The position numbers and the translations under genes were made by a program. A stretch of 9,971 nt of DNA. Source: JANOMH01 sp031422295. Its GTDB lineage: Bacteria; Pseudomonadota; Alphaproteobacteria; Rhodobacterales; Rhodobacteraceae. Of the stretch, positions 6,685-9,971 are shown one piece after another. Location of the stretch: contig JANOQM010000075.1 of the NCBI GenBank assembly GCA_031422295.1, positions 1 through 9,971 of the forward strand, given 5' to 3'. The notes beneath the pieces were generated by a model. That model saw only the letters and a list, made by a program, of their open reading frames with translations. It searched no databases and was not told the DNA's origin. Position 1 is the stretch's first letter. Every line of letters begins with the position of its first letter.

Positions 6685-6909
6685 ACGAACATCCCTATCA
6701 TGATTTGCAGGCAAACCATAATAAGGCAACGGGGGCATAGGTGGCATCACATTCGCCCAGATACTGAAAATGGCCGCGTAAATTCTACGAATGCACCCCG
6801 TTAAGAATGGGGGATTACCACTGCGCTCTCTTGAATCTTCGCAGCGATTTAAATCTCCAAGCATCCATAGCCATCGCCTGCGGCGTGCTGGACTGATTTT
6901 TCCGTTTAG

Positions 6910-8340
6910 TCACACAGACAACCCGGCCCAGCCAATTACGTCTTCAAGCGCGTTCGACACCCCCAAGACCAGCACATCGTCACCGGGCCGGCCGGTGATC
7001 TGCACCGCGACAGGCAAGCCCGAAACCGTTAGAAAAACAGGCAAAACCGCCGAGGGTTGCCCGGCAAGGTTGGCGGGCGTCGCGAAGGGGGCAAAGCCAT
7101 AGCCCCGTTCAATCCACTTCTGAAGGTCGGACCCGCAAGCGGCGTAAGTCAGACTGCTAAGCGGTGCAGGGTCTTCGCTCAGCGCGGGCGTCAAAACAAG
7201 GTCGACCTCTTTCATCGAACGACCGATCGCCTGCGCCGCCGCCGTCATTTTCAAGCGGGCCTGCAACAGATCCAGCGCCGAAAGTTGCCTAGCCTGCTCG
7301 ATAAACGCCCATGTCATAGGTTCCAATTCGTCGCGTTCGGGTTGGCGTCCAAGCTCGCGCGCGCGCTCTTCCACCAGATGCAGGACTTCCACGATCCAGA
7401 GTGAGTCGAACCAAGGGCCCGACTGTGCCTCGACCGGAAAGTCATAGGGCACTACGATATGGCCCATCGCTTCCAGCAGAAGCGCTGATTTCCCAGCCGC
7501 GGCCACCTGCGCGGCTCCGGCAGACCGACCATACGGATCCTTTGTCGTCAGCCCAATCCGCAGGGGGCCAGTTGTCCCGTCCAATGCCGCAAGAAAGCCG
7601 CCGGCCGGAACCTGCCGCCCGATCCTCGTTCCCCGATCAGGGCCTGCCGTCAGATCAAGCGCCGCAGCACTATCGCGCACAGAACGCGTCAGCACGTGAT
7701 CCGAATCGAGACCGCTGGCGATTTCGTCCCACCAAGGGCCCAAAGGATTTAGCCCGACCGAAGGTTTAAAACCGAACACCCCGCAGCAGGCGGCGGGGAT
7801 ACGGATCGACCCGCCAAGATCGGTGCCGTGCGCCATTGGAACCATACCACTGGCAACGGCAGCAGCAGCGCCGCCACTGGACCCGCCGACCGTCACCCCC
7901 GCATTCCACGGGTTTCGGCATGGCCCGTAGGCAAGGGGTTCGGTCGTGAAATCTCCGGCGAACTCCGGAGTATTCGTTGTGCCCAGAACGACAAGCCCGC
8001 CCTCGCGCCAGCGGCGAACCATCGTGCTGTCACCCTTTGGCTGCGCCGTTGCGAAGAAGCGCGAGGCGAAGCGGGTGGGCAGCACCGCCGAGTAAAGGTT
8101 CACGTCCTTCAGCAAGAACGGCACACCCCAAAGTGGCCCCGCTTGTTCGGGGCGGCTCCGATCCATCTCGTCCGCCTCGGCCCGCGCCTCATCAAACCGA
8201 TCAGCCACAACAGCATTCAAAACCGAGTTTTGTTTCTCGATAGTGGCAATCGCGGCCTCAGTCGCCTCCCGAACGGAAAGTTCGCTTTTGGCGATGCGGG
8301 ATGCGAGGTTCAGTGCATCGGTTTGGTGTGGTTTGCTCAT
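6910..8340 (-). CDS. Amidase-signature family hydrolase 2
   Basis: A 476-residue amidase-signature enzyme with a complete triad: Lys 78 in LWGVPFLLKDVN, cis-Ser 154 in VGGSSGGAAAAV, and Ser 178 in GTDLGGSIRIPAACCG, again 24 residues apart. It opens with TDALNLASRIAKSELSVREA, the usual helical start. The C-terminal blocks FATPANLAGQPSAVLPVF and LPVAVQITG are typical of this subfamily. It is cytoplasmic by the lack of a signal peptide. ATG 8340 is chosen because family similarity begins there; the open frame extends 52 codons further without similarity. No strong ribosome-binding site is visible. It points the same way as amidase 1 but differs from it over most of its length, so it is a distant paralogue rather than a recent duplicate. 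Substrate unknown. Confidence 0.92.
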   Translation of the reverse strand: MSKPHQTDALNLASRIAKSELSVREATEAAIATIEKQNSVLNAVVADRFDEARAEADEMDRSRPEQAGPLWGVPFLLKDVNLYSAVLPTRFASRFFATAQPKGDSTMVRRWREGGLVVLGTTNTPEFAGDFTTEPLAYGPCRNPWNAGVTVGGSSGGAAAAVASGMVPMAHGTDLGGSIRIPAACCGVFGFKPSVGLNPLGPWWDEIASGLDSDHVLTRSVRDSAAALDLTAGPDRGTRIGRQVPAGGFLAALDGTTGPLRIGLTTKDPYGRSAGAAQVAAAGKSALLLEAMGHIVVPYDFPVEAQSGPWFDSLWIVEVLHLVEERARELGRQPERDELEPMTWAFIEQARQLSALDLLQARLKMTAAAQAIGRSMKEVDLVLTPALSEDPAPLSSLTYAACGSDLQKWIERGYGFAPFATPANLAGQPSAVLPVFLTVSGLPVAVQITGRPGDDVLVLGVSNALEDVIGWAGLSV

Positions 8341-8407
8341 CGGGTGTTCTGCCACTGAATGGGGGGTGCCATGCGACACCCACGGACGTCGTTGCGGTTC
8401 GCGCAAC

Positions 8408-8724
8408 TCACTTTGCGTCAAGAAGCGCCGCAATGGAAGGGCGCGCCGGGCAGCACTCTCTCGTGGTCGTGCCTCCCCGGTTGGCAATAAAGGCATGGCC
8501 CATCTTTAGCAGCGCGGGGTCCCCAATCTGGCCGTCAGCCCCAAACGTCTACCGGATTATTTACCGCGATCACCTCCAGCCTCATGCGCTGCATGATGTC
8601 CAGCCAGAGCTTGTGTTGCACAAATCGATTGACCGGCGCAGTTTCCCTTTCCTCAGACGGATTTAACGCACGGCTTCTTTGACGGGTATGCCAAGTGCGG
8701 TGAAGCCGTTTAAAACGGCCACAG
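8408..8724 (-). pseudogene. Unidentified frameshifted coding relic, cut by the IS5 element
   Basis: Minus-strand pieces in different frames line up end to end. The first is VAVLNGFTALGIPVKEAVR (stop at 8663). Next is a stretch ending HKLWLDIMQRMRLEVIAVNN then PVDVWG (TGA). One base out of frame, ADGQIGDPALLKMGHAFIAN begins and runs to a TGA at 8408-8410. At the second break the two readings meet at a GGGG run (GTTTGGGGCTGAC), so loss of one base would explain it. The IGDP block faintly recalls the C-terminus of creatininase-type amidohydrolases, but I would not name it. The relic begins at the IS5 left end, which suggests the insertion removed or split its 5' part. It may have been upstream of amidase 2 in one operon. 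Confidence 0.4.
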
Positions 8725-8741
8725 GGCGTTGTCGCAGAACT
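8725..8741 (+). repeat. IS5-element left terminal inverted repeat
   Basis: GGCGTTGTCGCAGAACT; differs at two positions from the right repeat. The GGC(A/G)TTGT(T/C)GCA start is typical of IS5-family ends. Confidence 0.75.
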
Positions 8742-8790
8742 CTGTGCAACGAAAATTCATATGGCAAATCCACACGGTTAGACAGGCCGC

Positions 8791-9319
8791 ATGAGCAAGC
8801 CAACACCCGCCCGCTACCGCACGACAAACTGGTCCAGCCACACTGCTTCGCTGCGCAAGCGCGGCTCATTGCTGATCTGGCTGGACAAGGAGATGGCTTG
8901 GCTTGCGCTGCATGATGAGAGCCCGGGCCGCCCTGCGGTATTCTCCGACACAGCAATCCAGTTCTGCATGACGATCAAGGTCCTGTTCAAGCGGCCCTTG
9001 CGGCAGACGATCGGGATGGTGGCCAGCATGCCGAAGCTGGCGAACCTGGACTGGGCCGTGCCGGATTACACGACCCTGTGCCGTCGGCAGAAGACGCTAT
9101 CCGTCCAGGTCCCGTATCGTTGCGCCGATGGTTTCCTCAAGCTGCTGGTCGACAGACCCCGACCGCCAAACCGCCGAAATCCAGATCCGCGTCGCACTGA
9201 TGAACCGCTTCTGCGCCCTCGGTACTGCCGAAATCGTTCCAGTGAACCGATGTCACACGGGAAAGGGGAAGTCACGCATCAGGCCGCAGTTCTGCAACAA
9301 TGCCGGTTGTGGACATTAA
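8791..9319 (+). pseudogene. IS5-family transposase, internal deletion with frame change
   Basis: From ATG 8791 the frame reads SKPTPARYRTTNW, then LRKRGSLLIWLDKEMAWLAL, AIQFCMTIKVLFKRPLRQT and VPDYTTLCRRQKTLSVQVPY, up to LKLLVD near 9153. This is the N-terminal third of an IS5-family DDE transposase. The C-terminal block DPDRQTAEIQIRVALMNRF appears next, but in the +1 frame from 9155. The catalytic core between them is gone. The join lies within GACAGAC (9151-9157). The N-terminal frame runs on as nonsense to 9363, and the C-terminal frame passes beyond the right repeat to TAA 9317-9319, so the native stop is also lost. No functional enzyme can be made. Confidence 0.85.
9288..9304 (-). repeat. 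IS5-element right terminal inverted repeat
   Basis: AGTTCTGCAACAATGCC, the reverse complement of the left repeat with two differences. It marks the right boundary of the deleted element. Confidence 0.75.
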
Positions 9320-9456
9320 GGATTCCCATTATGCGCCTTTCGTGTTTCCAAACTTCCTATTGAGGAGGCATTAAGGCGGGCTGAGCGTTTTGTCATTTCT
9401 GATCATAGTTGGTAGATACTCGAACCCCTTTTGCCGGGCTCGTCGCCGTAGCGCTG
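9305..9456. other. Spacer between the IS5 and IS3 elements
   Basis: 152 bp with no convincing gene. On the minus strand a short frame ends ARQKGFEYLPTMIRNDKTLS with a stop near 9371. It could be the tail of a host gene interrupted by the IS3 element, but it is too short to judge. Confidence 0.5.
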
Positions 9457-9472
9457 TGACCTGCCCCCCGGT
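9457..9472 (+). repeat. IS3-element terminal inverted repeat (orfB side)
   Basis: TGACCTGCCCCCCGGT, starting with TG as IS3 ends do and placed just beyond the orfB stop. The partner repeat is outside the window, so the full repeat length cannot be set. Confidence 0.6.
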
Positions 9473-9482
9473 CGTCCCTCGT

Positions 9483-9971
9483 TCATAACGAGAGTCTGGC
9501 TTGTTGATAGTCGTCGGTTTCGGGTTGGGCAAGCGTGCTGGGTGCGTTGACGTCATATTGCTCAAGCGCCCGGCGCGTTTCGGCGGGTGTCAGGTTGCCC
9601 AGCGAAGAATGCGGCCTGACGTTGTTGTAGTCATAGCGCCACAGAGCAAACTTTTGGCGGGCATCCGCGAGGTTGTCGAAGATCTCCTCATTCAGGCATT
9701 CATCGCGCAGACTGCCGTTGAAGCTTTCGATCAGGCCATTCTGCTGCGTCTTTCCGGGGTCAATGTAGTGCCAGGCCACGCCGGTATCGCCCGCCCATTT
9801 GAGGATCGCGGTGCTGGTGAACTCGGTGCCATTATCGCTGACGATGCAGCCGGGTTGGCCGTAAATCCGGATCATCGCGGTCAGCTGCCGCGCAACGCGT
9901 GCACCAGAAAGGCTGGTATCGGCGATCAGCCCCAGATTTTCGCGGGTGCAGTCATCGTTGACCGCCAGAAT
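9483..9971 (-). CDS. IS3-family transposase OrfB, 5' end beyond the window
   Basis: The last 162 residues of an rve-type integrase core. The frame is open from the window edge, starting ILAVNDDCTRENLGLIADTS, which carries the first catalytic Asp block. Then come CIVSDNGTEFTS (second Asp) and NGLIESFNGSLRDECLNEE (Glu), with exactly 35 residues between the second Asp and the Glu: the DD(35)E pattern of the IS3 family. The tail YNNVRPHSSLGNLTPAET is also diagnostic. In IS3 elements the active enzyme is an OrfAB fusion made by -1 frameshifting, and that region is not visible here. Nothing in the visible part is broken, so this may be an active copy. The ATG at 9875 is internal, not the start. Confidence 0.92.
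   Translation of the reverse strand: MLAVNDDCTRENLGLIADTSLSGARVARQLTAMIRIYGQPGCIVSDNGTEFTSTAILKWAGDTGVAWHYIDPGKTQQNGLIESFNGSLRDECLNEEIFDNLADARQKFALWRYDYNNVRPHSSLGNLTPAETRRALEQYDVNAPSTLAQPETDDYQQARLSL

Larger units (their letters stand above)
6345..6830 (-). mobile_element. IS110-family element remnant (5' end and transposase N-terminus)
   Basis: Minus-strand remnant. The first ~80 codons of an IS110-type transposase are followed by an abrupt loss of similarity near 6345, leaving about a fifth of the usual gene. Upstream of its start (6603 to about 6830) is a noncoding leader of the kind IS110 elements carry between their end and the ORF, where the bridge RNA is encoded in characterised members. 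Both outer limits are approximate: the 6830 edge is placed at the CCCC/GGGG dyad near 6798-6816 and is a guess. There is no second end in the window. Confidence 0.7.
8725..9304 (+). mobile_element. IS5-family element, internally deleted (non-autonomous)
   Basis: A 580-bp element with 17-bp terminal inverted repeats that match at 15 positions: GGCGTTGTCGCAGAACT on the left and GGCATTGTTGCAGAACT (reverse complement) on the right. Inside is the transposase start and the last ~25 codons of its C-terminus, joined with the middle missing. Full-size relatives encode roughly 300-residue transposases, so about 0.5 kb is lost. The bases just outside (ACAG left, GGTT right) do not form an obvious target duplication. 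Both ends being present means it could still be moved by a transposase supplied elsewhere. Confidence 0.8.
9457..9971 (-). mobile_element. IS3-family element, 3' end only (runs off the window)
   Basis: Contains the C-terminal half of an IS3-family OrfB on the minus strand, followed 10 bp after its stop by a terminal-repeat-like sequence starting TGACCTGCCCCCCGGT (9457-9472). IS3 ends of the IS407-like groups begin TGA(A/C)CTGCCCC, so 9457 is taken as the outer boundary. OrfA, the 5' part of OrfB and the other end lie beyond the window. Confidence 0.8.

Noticed and set aside
7828..8358. 176-codon plus-strand open frame opposite amidase 2
   Set aside because: Shadow of the amidase N-terminal half; no independent motif or ribosome-binding site.
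8301..8666. 121-codon plus-strand open frame between amidase 2 and the IS5 element
   Set aside because: Its His/Leu/Pro-rich sequence looks like the antisense of the minus-strand relic, and it starts inside amidase 2.
1..9971. CRISPR array, tRNA or rRNA genes, toxin-antitoxin or phage-defence module
   Set aside because: No regularly spaced repeats, no cloverleaf or rRNA-like sequence, and no recognisable small two-gene module was seen on either strand.

Overview
The window looks like high-GC alphaproteobacterial accessory DNA, most likely Rhodobacterales. This is inferred from base composition, protein style and the insertion-sequence (IS) types, not from a marker gene. It has three parts: an arsenic-resistance operon broken at its 3' side, a small catabolic-type cluster (aminotransferase, RraA-like aldolase, two amidases), and a patch of IS debris that runs off the right edge.

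Positions 1-2783, plus strand: the 3' part of an ArsJ-associated glyceraldehyde-3-phosphate dehydrogenase (GAPDH), then arsJ (GTGA overlap), an internal promoter with a small palindrome, arsR, and the first ~194 codons of an ACR3-type arsenite permease (again a GTGA overlap). GAPDH plus ArsJ would expel arsenate as 1-arseno-3-phosphoglycerate. ArsR would sense As(III), and ACR3 would have exported arsenite. The ACR3 gene is cut in mid-protein, after about six membrane segments.

Positions 2784-4712, plus strand: the ACR3 reading frame runs without a stop into a fold-type I PLP aminotransferase, giving one 557-residue chimeric ORF. The aminotransferase has its own plausible start (GTG 2835 with AGGA 7 nt upstream). 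It carries an in-frame TAG at 3873-3875, beyond which the family's C-terminal sequence continues unbroken to 4028. An RraA/HMG-aldolase-like gene follows after 12 bp and ends convergently against amidase 1, with two short dyads at the junction.

Positions 4769-8724, minus strand: two amidase-signature enzymes, both with intact Lys-Ser-Ser triads, separated by an IS110-family remnant that has lost catalytic residues. Upstream of amidase 2 is a frameshifted coding relic I could not identify. It stops at the edge of an IS5-family element.

Positions 8725-9971: a 580-bp internally deleted IS5-family element with 17-bp terminal inverted repeats, a 152-bp spacer, then the 3' end of an IS3-family element (orfB, minus strand) that continues beyond the window.

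The main story is a junction between an arsenic island and a catabolic cluster, followed by gene decay and IS accumulation. The most notable items are the ACR3-aminotransferase chimera, the amber-interrupted aminotransferase and the non-autonomous IS5 derivative. I see no convincing wholly new system.
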